64,000 nucleotides of DNA from Pezizomycotina sp. ARF18 (taxonomy: Eukaryota; Ascomycota), in the NCBI GenBank assembly GCA_002224055.1, contig AZLU01000200.1:1-64000 (forward strand), read 5' to 3'. Shown here one piece after another: positions 11,785 through 25,499 of the stretch. Both the position numbers and the translations under genes were made by a program. Numbering within the stretch: the first letter of the stretch is position 1; the number at the start of each line of letters is the position of its first letter. Below the pieces are notes generated by a model. That model was not told the origin of the DNA, did not search any database, and worked only from the letters and a program-made list of their open reading frames with translations.

Positions 11785-12227
11785 CTGTTTCTTTACAAAA
11801 CGTCGCAACACAAAGGCCCTTCACGCAAATGTTAATTCACTGAGTAGTGATCAAAACGCCATTTGGAAGAACATTCTTAAGCTTTACTACTTTGAGGAGA
11901 GAGAGAAAGAAAGCGAAGAATAAATTAGATGGAAGGAGGCCTCGAGGGTAAACGGGTAGCGGAAAATCTTGATGGTCGATATCACGCTTCCTAGCATTAC
12001 GCTCATACCATTTGCACCGACAGAATACATAATAAAGTGCGCAACGACAGCAGAGGCAACGTAGTACTGTTATTTTAAATCTCAAAGAGTTATTTTAGAT
12101 ATTATCTTAGCATTAAATTCTATTACTTCCATATTCATCCAATAATATCCATTTCAAAGTACGAGTTCACCTTGAGGACAATTTCGTACTCGACGGTATT
12201 CAGAGACTAGCATGAACTGAAAGTAAA
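11001..12227. other. intergenic with long poly(T) and poly(A) tracts
   Basis: Poly(T) of about 18 lies at 11450-11467, extended by AATTTTTTTT. An A run is at 11676-11687, and poly(T) of about 21 at 11763-11784. I see no supported gene. The 82-codon minus frame at 11837-12085 has no motif. Confidence 0.4.
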
Positions 12228-13514
12228 ATGAGCGGACAAGTAGTTACCGACCGGGAAACCATGAGCTCGCAGCGCAACGTCGCGCTATCCGACGGCGATC
12301 TCCTGCTGTCTTTCGAAAATACTGGAGTGAATTATCTCGTAAAGTACCACTTCTTTGTCTATAAGCCCATCAAAAACAATTATGATAAACGATATCAGGG
12401 TTGGGATTTGAACACCGGCTTGCAACTGCAAGTAAGACTCGATAAAAGCGAGAGATATAATGCCGCGCAAGCCCTCGCGGTGATTTCTTCCGAACTAAGA
12501 AGTAACTTGGGCGTCACTTACCCATATTGTGACCCCAAACGCCGGGTCTTTTGGAAGACTATATCTGACACTGCACCGCTACCGTCTGCGAGCACTACGT
12601 CCCCATACCGTCGCTGTGACCGTGATGTTACCCTGAACCAGTTTCCCTACCTGCCCGTAAGCCTCGCAAGCCCTGACGGAGAGGGCAATTACAAGCTCTC
12701 CATTTTGTTCACTTGCGAGCTCGGCCCACCGCCGTTCGGCGAAATCCGCAAATGGTTAGGCGGAGTGAAGCACAGGTATCAACTTGGAAACCGTGCCATG
12801 TTCTTGTTTGAGAAGCAGACGGAGCTCGAGCTAAGGTAAGCTTATATTTTCTTACAGATTTAATCTCGAGTGAATGGTCTATTTGTTCCTTACTTCTCTT
12901 TTTATTTGTTTTCCCCCTTCGTTTTCGCTTTTTACTGAAGTTGCTTACGACAGACGTGACCGTGCCTCTGCCTTGCCGTACATCCTTGATACTCCTCCCG
13001 AGACCGAAAAGCCCACGGGCGCCAAAGATCGCACCGCAGCCGTTCCCCAAGAGCATCCATCGCCTCCGAGTAATACTAGCGCACGCCTCAGTCAGTGTAT
13101 TAAAATTTTCGGCGATTCTCTAAGCAAATTACGCTGCGGAACAGCAACACCAGGAACAAGAAGAAGCAGAGAATAAAATTGAACAGACCACCCCCTCAAA
13201 GCCGGCGGCGTACAGGCATGACGAAGAATCCAATCTTGAGCCCCTCGCCGACGCCGCATCCGATGTTCCCCATCTCACCCCACCTCAAGCCCCGATTGCC
13301 CAAGCTGTTGCGGCCAGCGAATCTTCGACCTGCACGACAAGCAGCCGCTGCTGAGAAACAGAAAGCGAGCGGCCGATTACTTCGTGGAAGAGGAAGCCGT
13401 CGAAGAGAAAGGTGTCAAAGATGAGATTGCCCAAAGAATCGCGACATACCAGTGACTCTTACGCGTGATATAGATGATTTGTTCCGGGAAGTCCAAGAAG
13501 ACCTGAACAAGTAA
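12228..13514 (+). CDS. hypothetical protein, two exons, frame breaks near the end
   Basis: Exon 1 (12228-12835) is a clean 203-codon frame starting MSGQVVTDRETMSSQRNVAL and ending ELELR at donor GTAAGC. The best in-frame acceptor is ACGACAG at 12951-12953, giving RDRASALPYILDTPPETEKP. After that, three frames must be combined: a Gln/Glu-rich stretch (EQQHQEQEEAENKIE), a Pro/Ala stretch, DKQPLLRNRKRAADYFVEEE, EIAQRIATYQ, and finally VTLTRDIDDLFREVQEDLNK with TAA at 13514. Total is about 390 residues: a globular N-terminal domain of about 200 and a disordered acidic C-terminal part. No known domain is recognised. The N-terminal part contains conserved-looking aromatic and charged blocks (NTGVNYLVKYHFFVYKPI), so it is probably a real lineage-specific gene. 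Confidence 0.55.
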
Positions 13515-14199
13515 ACTTTTTTCTTCTTCTTGTTTTGTTATATTGTCGTACTACTTTTTTTGATTGTTATCATTATCACTATTATCAGTGTTTTAATAAA
13601 TAATTTGGAGAGAACGAGAAAAAAACGTTGCAAAACGCCGTAAATAAGGAAAAGAAAATAAATTAAATGCAAGACGATTTTCGGACCTGCGGTATTAAAT
13701 ACGTACCTGACAAAATTTGTCAAGTACTTTAAGCAGTAATATAAAACAAAAAAGCTCAATCAGTTATGATATGTATAAGCAAGTACCGTAGAAGAACACC
13801 GCATATCTTAAGTGGTATCTTAGAAATTACAATTTCGTCTGCTACTGTGAGACTTTTTGTTGTGAGATTCTTGGAGGTTCCCTATTATTCATTCTTGGGA
13901 AATGTTTCGCTACTTTGATTTTGATCTAACACGCCTTAAACACGTCTTTTATCCCATAAACGCCGCATTATAGGTAGTATCATGCTGATAAGAGTGCCCT
14001 CAGGCGGCGGCTTTTTGGGCTTTCAGGTCTTCGTTCTCTCCCTCTCTCCCTCTCTCTTTTTTTTTTCCCCCAAATTTGTAGGCTCTGGAAGTTATGGAAC
14101 GTCCCAGAGCTGGTTGGCTTCTAATCCTTCCTTAATTCCCCTTCCTATTGACTGACTTAGGAATCAAATAAACATCAACACAAAAAATTAGTCATTTAA
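13515..14199. other. intergenic spacer
   Basis: AT-rich spacer with a CT/T-rich block (CTCTCTCCCTCTCTC then poly-T) at 14036-14070. No gene seen. Confidence 0.4.
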
Positions 14200-17100
14200 T
14201 TTCATCTCACTCAAGAACCACTATTTGCTATCTCAATATAAAAGGTATATATACGCAAATAAGCCTAAAGGTAATATAGTTGTAACTACGACTCATAGCT
14301 GGTTGAATAGGGACGGATTGAAGGGCGACACTCGCGCCTAGTGATCCGTAAACCCTCCGAGGCAAATAGTACATTACTATACTCGAGTAAAGTTATAAGG
14401 CAAATATCGAGCACGTCACCTACCGCCATTGCAGAGGCTTGCATTTAGAGAGCATCAAGCAGACGATACACACGGCACGCGAATTGTAGCCAAAAATTTT
14501 AGAATGACTACCATCGGATACTTTTCATATATCTTGAAGCTCAATGCGGCGCATAATACCTTTAGATGAAATCGCGAGAACCAGTTCAGAAAGATACTAC
14601 TCGAGTTGAACGAGACATCATCCCTTTTCCAAAGCTTCAGGGATAATCTACTTACGCACGCTTCTATACATCGACGAGGTCATTGGCTTCAGTGAGACGT
14701 GTATCGAAATACCAGATAGGTGATTTACTAACCAATTACCAGCTGCAGGCGGCAGGACGATAATACACAGCACGAGCGAATAACTTCTAGTGCATGGCTA
14801 TCATATAAGACGGCGGAGCGCGATATAGAGCTAGAGCTAGTCTACGCGCAGCTCGTGAAAATATACATTAAAACTCGCATTGTCCGGCGTTACTGTCTAG
14901 GAGTATGAGCTATACACCCCTTAACTTGTTATTGATCGAAAAACCGGCCTCCCATTCTACATTACGAGCGTAGAGTCCGCAAACTCGACGTTTATCAAGC
15001 GGTTCTAATATCAAAAGGGAATTCAATGTATAAACTAAATGAGCGATGACCGTTCATGGGACGGCTCGATAGATCTAGAGCTTTCTACCAGCTTCCTTTA
15101 CGTCGTCAACAACCTTCATATAAATGATGCAAACGGCCATGCCGGGAGACGAAAAGGTCCATAATCTTGTCTAAATAAAAGATTAAATTACAGGACGAGG
15201 AGATCATGCAAGCTTTTTCAATGGAGGTGGACGAGTTTCGTTGATGGAACGAAACTATAAAAATTAGAAGTTGAGGAAAGAGCAGAGAAGCTCCGTATTA
15301 AATACCGCTCCAGAACGCCTCAGAACGGTCCGCAGATAACATTCGCACTATATAATTGCACGGAGAATCCTGTAGACCTACGCAACTCTTTCAAGCGTTC
15401 ACGATGATTGCTAATAAAACATTTAGGTCAATAGTGCACCCTTTCCCAGCTAGGGGCATATTCACAAACCGCCCTCCTTTCTTCTTGACGGTTTCAAGAA
15501 TAGCCGCACTGTAATTTCGGGAGCCAGATAGAGATTTATCGAGGTAATTCGAGGAACACCTCCGGTTACCAGCGAAGGCTGTATAAGAGTTCGATCGATT
15601 GACCACAACAGAGACACGATGATCAATCTATCTCGGAGATGGGTTTGAACTTTGTATATTTCCGAGCAAAACTTATCGAGGTTCCTGTGGAGGAATCCCG
15701 ATAGCCTAAAGTTATTTGGTAGCGGGAATAGTCGTGGGAGATCGTAATATCGATATATCGGAAAACAGCATATCGGAACAAAGCGAAAAGTGAATAACGC
15801 GACTCAGCTATATCGGAACCAAAGTACTCGCGCCGTGTGGTATTACCACGGCGAAGCCTTGACCGATACCTGGGTTACAAGCTTTGTGTGGAAACTTAAG
15901 AAGTAAGAGGCATCCACTTCAGCTACACACCCAACTCGGATACTTACTTTAGAGACCTGTTCAAGGCCTGTTCGTGACGCCTGACACATGAAAAACTAAG
16001 AAACTAGAACCGTTACCGGGAAGACAAATTATGGAAAGAGGCGGTACAACCTTCGATGGATCCGATGACGAAATATAGTCTGCTTAGTACAGCGAAGAGA
16101 TTGTAGTATATCGTAACGGCGAACAAGCGACCAATCCAAATGCTACACTGACGTCATCATAGGGCCTAAATCGAATACAATAAGAATGGTAGATGGTAGC
16201 ATTGTTTTACTACCTCAAACGATCCCAGAGCACAGTGATAACACTGCTATCGCTGGATCAATGTCCCTTGGATCATACTTAAGCTCTAAATCTCCACGTC
16301 TTCATCAGGAAGGTTCAAATTTGTCACAAAAGCAAAAGACAAATTATATCCCTCTTCGCAATTTTAAAGACAAGAAACGCCTCGCATAACTGCTATCAGA
16401 CCTTGCAGCCAAAAAGGGTAGCACTAAGGAGTTTACCTCGTACCCGTTTCTACAAGACGGGTAAACATCATGCAATGGCATTTGCTTTAGGTCAACAGAA
16501 CACGCACATTATAAGCCAGATTCTTCGGTTTAAGTATTAAGCATGGGTTATCGAATACAATGTTAGATTATTGGGCCTCGACTATACTCCCATCAGTACT
16601 CTAAGAGGGACTGCTATAGATAGCAAACAAGAAAAACACGACAGGGGCAATGGGATTTGTGATATTGACAAGGCACCTAGGAGATATGGAAGCTGTAGCT
16701 TGTGATACAACAGGACAGAACTCAGAGCGACGACCACCGCGCTGATAAAGAAGTTAGCAGAATCTGACAAAGAACGTTTGGTAAGCGACGTATAAAACAA
16801 TGCTACCAGGTTAATCTCGCCAAGCCCTATAAAGACTGACGAAGGATTGCCCGCAAACCGCCGATAAAAACCCAAATGACTTGTGATGTGAGGGTTATAA
16901 ACGATCAATAAGCTCTACAAAGATAATACTCGGGATTTATCGTCTTGACCACATGGTCACAAGAGTAACCAATGAAAACAGAGTCGACAGCTCTTTTCTC
17001 ATACGATAAGTCAATCAGAATTCAATATGGAAACCAGCCCGTCCATGAAGGAATTTGCAAATGCCGCTCCTAGTAGTGTCAGTATATACTAACAAACTTA

Positions 17101-18050
17101 TCTCGAAGGAAATGGTGAAGGAGTGATAGAGCCTTCACGCAACGAGCCGATAAAAAATCTCAATGAAATATTCTACAAAGCATAGGTCGTATCAAAGCTG
17201 AAGATTCAGACAGAGAATTATAGCTCCGATTGCAATGCAAACCGCATTGAATACCCGAGGTTTAAGACGACCTTGCGATAGCGTAAGCAGGACCGACTTA
17301 AGAAATTGAACGAGACAGTGAACAACGAGGATCGGATTCCTAGAAGATAGTGTTAGAGCTCTTGCGCCGCCGGCCGATATCCAAGGGAGGTAGATAAACG
17401 GATTTGCCGAGTAGTTCGAGTTCGTCGTAAACTCACCCGAGCCCGATCATCTTTAAGCCGATGTGCGTTGGTGCTAGGAACCTCATAGTATAATTGAGTA
17501 CGGAGTTTTTGTAGTGAGTATCACGTCTAAGAATTGCTCAAAGAAAATAATAACACGCGAGCTGTAAAGTGCTACGCGTAGGATCGAGAACTTCCGATAC
17601 AATCTCGCATTTTTTGTAATCCAAATAGTGCGGGTGATGTGGATATCAATTTCGAGGCCGTATACTCAGGGGGCAGGTTTGACGCGTGCCGTATTAATAG
17701 ATTAGATTACCATTTGATAGGTAACCGCGATTCGTCCGGAGCGGAGGAACGAGATCCGAAGGAGGGATTGAAGGAACACGTCCTAAAGTTAGGTAGTAGA
17801 GCTAGGTATCGAACCGGAGTGAACAGGGGATAAACGTAATCCTTATACAAGGCTAGGCACGAGACCAAACTGATCGGGAGTCGTATTGGCTTTATCTTTC
17901 AAGGTTTCAAACTACTTGATTAATTATTCTGAACTAGAAAGGCTTCTAGAAAATAGCAGAAAACAAAGGCGGGTTGTCACGATTGCGTATATCTAGTATC
18001 GATAAATTCGGTAGAATATTTCTCATTGGAGATAACTTGGAATACTATTA
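14200..18050 (+). repeat. A-rich desert of unknown origin
   Basis: The plus strand is clearly A-rich over nearly 4 kb. In bases 16321-16380, for example, I count 26 A against 14 T. There is no open frame above about 110 codons and no recognisable domain. CpG is still common (CGCGAG, CGATCG), which argues against a simple heavily RIP-mutated repeat. The composition matches the other A-rich deserts at 25.5-29 and 31.7-37 kb. I could not find terminal repeats. It may be very old repeat-derived sequence; type unknown. Confidence 0.35.
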
Positions 18051-18482
18051 ATAAGAAGAAAAGCTCCGAAATCGTCAACTACACTAATCGTGACATACTT
18101 CCATAAAAGAAATATAATATTAGAAAGAAGAGAATTAGGGGGGAAAAGAAGAAGACACTGCTAGAAATGAGATCGCTAAAGGAGAGTGTGACGAAGAATC
18201 GCAACAGAAAGAGAAAAATTTGAAACCAGAAATATACAAAGATATGAAGAAACCTGAAGAACGCTACTCTGGCCGTCATAGTTGTAAGACGTAAGCCAGT
18301 TTCCCAATGGCTGGCTGTTGAATAAGTGCATGAAATCCCCATTGAATTTCATTTTTAAAACCCATTCTTCCCTTCTCTTTACCCGTAGAATTCTCGGACT
18401 CCCAATGTGAGCACCAAATAGTGTGTGGCGCTCGATCCAAAACTTCTCTTACAGAAGGATCGGGTTACCCTTCTGCTCCTCC

Positions 18483-20253
18483 TCATAGCCGGTACCGCGC
18501 TATCTCCCGTAACAGCAGCGCTGGCCTCCTAACCTGCACAGCAACGCTCATCTTCCCTACCTCCGAAACCACTACCAATACTAGCCCTTCTGCTTCCCGC
18601 CTCCGTCGCACCGACATCTCCCTTCTCTGGAGTATAGTGAATATAATTAATAGCACCACCGAGGCACCACCAAGCGTAGATCCCTTGCGTCCGGCAGTGT
18701 CGGCGGCAATAACAATGTTCTTGACGCGCCTGATGCTGTGCCGTGCGTGAGCCAGTAGTAGAGGCAGTACCCGAAGACGTAGACGAAGCCGCACATGGGA
18801 TGACCATGGAGATGCGGGTGGTGGCTTTGTCGGCGACTGCTCCTTGGATCGGTGGGAAGACGGCGCCTCCGGCGACGCCCATGACGAGGAACCGGCGCCG
18901 CGGCGGTGTGGATGCCGAGGTCTAAAGTTTGTCGCGTTAGTAATTTTGGTTTTTTCTGCGTGGTAGTGTGGAGGGCAAATTTTGGACAACTTACTGGAAG
19001 TACCGAGGGTGAAGATGGTGGGGTACATCGGCGCCATGAGGAAGTACGAAACCATAATAACTGCAACTCCGTCTTTCCTTCCTTCGCGCTAGCGACGGCG
19101 GTGAAAATAATCGCGAGTGCAGAATAAACACACATGATAAATCCCGGAGATAGCACGACGCGATCGCAACAGCGACGAATCTACCGACGGTGAAAATAAT
19201 CAATGCGTAGGAGAGGAGGTTGGCAGCCTGCGGTGCGTGTATCCACCGTTCTCGACGACATAGTTGATGAAGAACGCGCCGATGGTGACTTGAGCGCCGA
19301 CGTACGCGAATTGAGCTCCGAAGGCGAAGAACATGTTTACTGCTTCAGATGGAACCCTGAACCGATCGGGTTACCCATGTCGTCGACGGCTTGGATTTCG
19401 AGGCCGGCATTCTCGGCGAGGGTTTCTTCAGAGACTTCGGGAGCTTGGTGAAGATGAAGAGGACTGCAACGGCAGCGCCTAGACATGCGACGGCGAGTAG
19501 ACGTACTGCACGTTTACGAGGTTATTGGCGTTCTTGCCGGAGAAAAAGAACTTGGATGCGATCAGGGTCCGACGAAGGAGCGACACCATTCCATGATTGG
19601 CAGAATTGAAGACGGATGGAGGCGCTCGCTGTATTCAGAGTTAATCAAGTCAGTTACACGTTATATAAGTTATAATAATCAGATAGCAAGTGTATTTACC
19701 TGGATCACCGATAATAACAGCGTAAGAATTCGCGGAAGTCTCAAGCGTACAAGACCGCAAGCAATGACCAAAGTACAGACGAGGAAACCACCGAAGGACG
19801 CGAGCCTGTTGTGCGGGTGGAGAAGTGCGCCGGGCCAGAAGAAAATCGCACCAAGAGAGTAGGAACGTAAGTCCCATCAAAATCGTAGCCTTGTATCCTT
19901 TCCGCTTGAGTACTTCGGCAGCGATAGGCGAGAAAGAAGAAGTAACTATACCAATTGTCACATGTAATACTCTCCAGCCAATCGTATTAAAAGGGTTTCT
20001 ATTCAGTGTCGGCATAAAATGTATTATTTACTCACCTCCACCAAAGTACATAACCTGAAGACCGGTAGACTGGAGCTTCGTAATACCCAGTACACCTGGA
20101 AATGCGCGAGTTGAGAACATCAAGGAGACCGTAAGAGAAGCCCCAGAGGAAGAAGAGGAGCGTGACAAGGAAGATGGGGTTAGACGAGTCTCCTCCCGTG
20201 AGGAAACCGCCTTCAATCGCACCGCCGCCGGGCATAACAGCGCCGCCTGCCAT
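18483..20253 (-). CDS. FHS-family MFS sugar transporter (fucose/glucose-galactose permease type)
   Basis: This is a proton-coupled sugar permease of the plasma membrane (FHS family of the major facilitator superfamily, the L-fucose permease group). After a short Gly-rich N-terminus (MAGGAVMPGGGAIEGGFLTG), TM1 reads NPIFLVTLLFFLWGFSYGLL and DVLN, then GVLGITKLQSTGLQVMYFGG, the family signature. Later blocks are LKRKGYKATILMGLTF, TLETSANSYAVIIGDP, FFAFGAQFAYVGAQVTIGAF, APMYPTIFTLGTS, MGVAGGAVFPPIQGAVADKA and FVYVFGYCLYYW. Three introns fit: 19946-20035 (donor GTGAGT), 19629-19699 (GTAAAT) and 18922-18994 (GTAAGT). The family usually has about 430-480 residues in 12 TMs, and this matches. The C-terminal end is least certain. 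Several one-base contractions break the frame, for example after MGLTF, before TLETSAN and in the loop after GNPIG. Confidence 0.85.
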
Positions 20254-21899
20254 TGTGATTATTTTTCAGAGCTTTAGTCGCAAGTCGATTTCAATCAGAG
20301 TTATCAATGTCGCTTATGGGATTGCAACTCTGTTGTCGATACGAGTGCTATGTCTTAGGTATCTTGGTATCGATACTGGAGAGAACTGCAACTGCTGATC
20401 TGAAGAATCCTTGAAACGTCCACGAAGCTCTTATATAAACCAGAAAAACTTTGCATCGTGTATGCCGCACTGACAACATATTTTAATGCCAATTCGGTAT
20501 TTCCGGGTAAACAGATCCGCGTAATAACGTCACGATCGTGAATTTTGCAAATTTGTAGCGGCGTTTCCCCATTCATTTGTATTGGTTTTCCATGTTTTTG
20601 GACTGCCGGGGGTTTCGGACGTGGCTCCGTTTACACCCAAAAATTCGATCGTCGGGGTCGTCGGACTTCCCCAGTGGGTGGCCCCTAAAAGCACTTAAGA
20701 GCATGAGCGGGAAGATGCATGCAGCATGGACTGACTGGCCTTGGCCTTCCTCGGCTCCAAGATTCTCTTCATGTCGCTTGGAATTGCGCCATCTTTCGAT
20801 AGACTAGTTTAGAGTGACGTACTGCACATCTGCCGTATTTCATCGTGAACTAAAGTTTGCCAACTTCCTCTGTGGATTATAGTATACTTAGGCTATATGC
20901 CCATAGGAAATAAACCTTGTTCTCTACTCTGCATGTTGCCCATGCAGAGGCCAGACCATGAAACCTGCTAACCAAGAAGAGCTATCAGTGATCCGAAGCA
21001 GCTGTATCAAGTAGCAATGACTTTTTTCCCCGCAAAAAACCTCTCGGAGGGGCAGAGGACAACAATTGACTGGGTCTAGAGAATTCCGCAACTAGTGTCG
21101 CGACTTATGCCTGTTTTTCAGTCAAGACCCTCTTTTCAATACTTAAGTACCCACTAATGCTAAACTAGTATCCAAATGAATGCCCCAGCAATAGCCCAGA
21201 AGCCAGCAAGATTGGTTCTCGTCCGGGACGACGAAATCGTGAAGTTTCAAAAAGGAGCACGTGCTATGATCGGGTATTACCAATATAGGCGCTCCTGAGA
21301 ATCCGGGGCCTCTCCCAAAGGAAGCCTATTTCATTCTTGACCAAAATTCCTATTTGAAATATTAGCGCTATTTGTCTGCTTTCTAGACCCACCGCCACGC
21401 ATTTCTGCCACAGGACGGCGGTTACCTTATAGTCATAAGCGGGTCGGACTACCCGATCAGGAAATCACCGTTTCCTCAATCACGATATCGATGTCGTGAG
21501 CTCGAGAATCTCGGGAATCTTCATCGCGTATCTGCTTGCATTTCGGATTATAAGGCCGCATGCACATGCCAGATCTAGATGTAAACGGGTATATCGCTAT
21601 GGGGTGCATGGCGCCGGGATTCATATAATGGCTGGATCGTGTCTGGTGTATGTTCACGGATCTCGGGATTCGATTATCACTCAAGCCCACTGGAAGATAA
21701 GACAAAATGAAGGCTAGATCATTTTTATTTGACACGGTTGATACCCGACGATCGATGTCATCCTTTCTTTTCACAAAGTTTTTCACACGGCAGTACACAA
21801 CAGTATGATAAGTAGAAAAAGGCAGCATCAAGAAATTAACCACAATATTACCCTTGGTTCCCATTCTCCAATTGATGGCCTTATTTGAGATAGCCTCTA
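20254..21899. other. intergenic spacer
   Basis: Mixed-composition sequence with no supported gene. The longest open frame (minus, 21457-21918, 153 codons) lacks any motif, hydrophobic segment or neighbouring splice support. The first ~300 bases are probably the promoter side of the transporter gene. Confidence 0.35.
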
Positions 21900-24800
21900 T
21901 CCTTTCGAACTTCGACATGTGTTCCTCCCGTACTCACTGTGAAACTCCATTCATATCGTAATCGTATGTCTCCTTTGGTCTTCCTTCTGTTCAATCTATT
22001 ATAACGAAACTGGTTCCTATCGAACAATAATAGAAACCACTAACAGGGCGTGACTCGAAATCAATCCCTAAAGTCTCTATATCGCTTTTCGTTCTTGTCG
22101 GCACCGATAAAACTCCTGGCCCTCGCCTGGGACTACAAAGGTTTAGAAACCGATCGTACTTTATCATAAAATTTCCGCATAGTTTTTACAGCCTACGCGA
22201 TATCGCGCCTGGCTATTTCCCAAGTTGAGGGCCTATCATCCCATCTTCTACGCGGTGAACCAGTTTATACCGCGATTGTATCGACGTAGATATGGTTGAG
22301 TAAAATTAGCTTCGGGTATAGATACCAATCTCGGATTCTTTCTCAGGTAGTGACCATATATCCCTTAATTCTCTGTTGGGGATAGGAATTCTAAATCATA
22401 TTTACGAGATTTATACCTACTATCCTTCCTTAGCGTTCTCTTGAATTGTGGCTTGATTTTGGTTTAGCTGTCGTATGTTTTGGATTAATTTCAGATTCTG
22501 TACGTTTGGTAGTTATCTCTTGCTTTCTTGAGTTTTAATAATAATTGCGATGTAAATATCGGACGTGTATATACCACTTGATTTCGACCTATTTTTTGAT
22601 CAATTTATTAACGAACTCGCGGTTCTTAGTCCATTTAGCTTTCTATCTCAGTTGGTTTTCTAAGCCTTGCTTATGATTCGTTCCGACGCCTCCTGAGGGA
22701 GTAATCTAGCAGTACTGATTCATGGGCCATCGCGAATAACGTCCTGTGCAAGCTTCCGCTGATTTTACCGCGCGCAGAGTTAGACGTTCTGGATTTGAAC
22801 TTGTTATATCAGAAGTAGGTTCATGGACGCGGATTTCTTCCGCTGTTGTTGCGTCCCATCGAGTATCGATTCCTGGTAAAGATTTATAATATTATCTTCA
22901 GGGTACCTCCATCGGTCGGTTGCTTCTAATGTGTACGCGCGCATCTTAAGCCATCTAGATTTCGTATCGGTCTACTGCAAGTTCGCTTCTTCATACCCGT
23001 CACTCCCAAGCGATGCGAGAGGAATCTGCCTGTATCAAGCAATCCGGCGGCGTCGAAGACGCTCTATGTAACCTTCCGTTGACTTTTCTTATCTTTCGGC
23101 GCCATCTCGAAATTTTGACTTGCTGTATATGAAGTTCGGTGGTCGGAATTTTTTTTTCCGTGACTTTAATAATATCGGCGTCTCGCTGGCCCTAGGGTGT
23201 TCCTCTGGTTTACTATGGTCAGGGCTACGCAAGAGCGTTGGAATATCCTTCACCATTTGAGTCGGAGGAGTTAAGTATATACTGTCGATCTCTCGCTAAC
23301 CAAACTCGGCTCGAACAGGATCAATTTCGGTGCTATAAACTCATAACTATGCGGTTGCTTCTTGTCTGGGGTATCCAAATCGGAAAACTTGGCTTCTTTG
23401 GACTTACGGGTCCAGCGTAGCTCATCCCAATTCATTAGTTGTACTGATTTTGAATTTCGATTTTACGCAATTACTTATGACAGATGGGAGCCGTCGAGGA
23501 CTGTGGTAGATATTAGCAGTTAAAGCGAAAGCCATTGACCGCAGTGTAGCTTCGCAATTCATAACTGACTTAACCGTAGCCTATTCAATACTAGTTCAAT
23601 TTGTTCGGCATTCTAATATAACTGTACAACTCCTTAATCCTCAATGTTTAAAAGGTTATGTGTGCCTCTTTCACCTACTGTTGTACCGAAATATGGGTAT
23701 TTACTGCTTAGTATGGCCTCGACGACTTTGATCGAAGAACGATAGCTTCATTCTTTAAGTAATGCGACATCCCTGAGCTGATGGACTTTGCCGTTGCAAC
23801 AAATCCGATATGCTTATGATTGAATGTGGTGCGTTACGTCCTCGCTGATGTGGAAACATACTTATATAACTCGTAATAGGCCCAGCTAACACCTATCATC
23901 CCATTACAGCAATGGAGTTAGTACTGCTTCATTCGGTAATTTATCTAACGAGTTCTGTCTCGGTGAGGGATAAAATTATAGTTATATATGGTGGTTAGGG
24001 TATTCGGATATATCGGTTGGTGTAAGTGTAATTGTGGGCTCCTGAAGTATTCGTAGAAGGCATTGTACTGCTTTTTGGAACTTCCTGAGCAAGTTCCTAT
24101 ACCCCGCCTATCACGCGTTATCAATACAGTCACTTTAATACGTCGATGGTAATTATGATGATACGGTTACACTCGTGTGTATAGATATTCAGCGTCTTTA
24201 TAAGAGCTTCGATTATTTTAATGCGCCGGCCGTCATAACTATCGCTCCTGATGAGCGTGCAGGAAATTGCTTGGATTAGTACGCTGTTACGACGAATTTT
24301 GTTGTAAGTAGAAGCTTCTAGCGCGGTTTGAGCAAATATGTCATGGAAGACGTTAGACATACAATTTTATGAGACGAACTCTCTCATTTTATTTTACGTT
24401 CGTATGGCGCCCCTCTACACCTTTATCTCTATCCAATCCGCGATCTGTCCATGCAATACGATTATCGACTTGTCGTATGAGCTAGGGTAGCTGTCATCAT
24501 TACGAGATCCTTGCGGGATTATCGATGGGTACGAACGCGGCAGCAGTTTGGCCAGTTTGCGTGGATATATTACCAGACTCCGGATGCAACCTCGATCGAG
24601 GTAAAAGGATTGTAGCTTTTTCTTCTAGTGATCAGCTGCTCGAACTCGATCTGCTCGTTTCCCGGTTGATTTGAAGAGCCAGTCGACTAATCTAAACAAA
24701 CCTCTAAGTCAGCCGAATTCTATACGGCCGAGGCAAACTACCTAGGAGAAAAGACGGTGTGAGTATTATCGTAGCAGCACACAGAAGCACTGTTTGGCGA

Positions 24801-25200
24801 AAATTTTGGTATAAAAGGCCATTCCATGATCTAAGAAGCTGTGCAAGTATGTGCCGCACGTCGAGTGATTCCGCGCGAGAAAGCACACTGCGCGCAACAG
24901 TGGTTATCCTCGAGTGATTTTGGTACTCTCAAAGCAGCAACAAAGGTGTTTGGTTTTATTTATTTATAGGCTGTCGGAAGCGAGTAATATCACCGTTGGA
25001 TTTATCCCTATTGGGCCTACTGCTACTGTAACTAAAGCTATGAACCCCAAGCTTTTGCGTATATGTTTATATATTGAGTTAGTAATTTGTAATCTTTCGG
25101 CGATGATGGAAGTCAATGTATTTATTCGTTTGAAGTTCCGTGATTTCTTTGGCGGTGTAATATTTGTTTGTTGTGATCGAGGGAAATTGTTATTCAAAGG
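21900..25200 (-). repeat. T-rich desert of unknown origin
   Basis: The plus strand is strongly T-rich. In 22441-22500 I count 30 T against 10 A. The sequence is the compositional mirror of the A-rich deserts, as if the same kind of sequence lies on the opposite strand. No domain, terminal repeat or long open frame is seen. The asymmetry ends near 25.2 kb, where an A run (about 13) lies at 25248-25260. Confidence 0.35.
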
Positions 25201-25448
25201 AGAATATACAGCTACCATTCAGTGTAATTTTCAAAAAACCTGCGAATGAAAAAAAAAAAAATCATAGAACCAGACAACATGATCTTCAGCTCGTCTGAAG
25301 AACCACTTTTCTAGGTACGATAAGGCCGCGAGGGGCCCTTTGAGATTCCACACTTAGAAAGACACCAAAATGATTAATTCGAATTCGAATATTCTGGCTA
25401 AGTCTTGAAGTGTTCCTTGCCAAGCCGTTTCAAGAATTTCCCTCGCAG

Positions 25449-25473
25449 CAAAAAAAAAAAAAAAAAAAAAAAA
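25449..25473 (+). repeat. poly(A) tract
   Basis: An uninterrupted A run of about 25 bases. It lies close to the point where the T-rich desert ends and A-rich sequence begins. I found no flanking target-site duplication that would mark it as a retroposed tail. Confidence 0.8.
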
Positions 25474-25499
25474 AGTTTCAGGCCGCTCCGGTTGGACCG

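Noticed and set aside
21457-21918. 153-codon open frame on the minus strand
   Set aside because: No recognisable motif or membrane segment and no splice context; plausible as a chance frame at the border of a desert.
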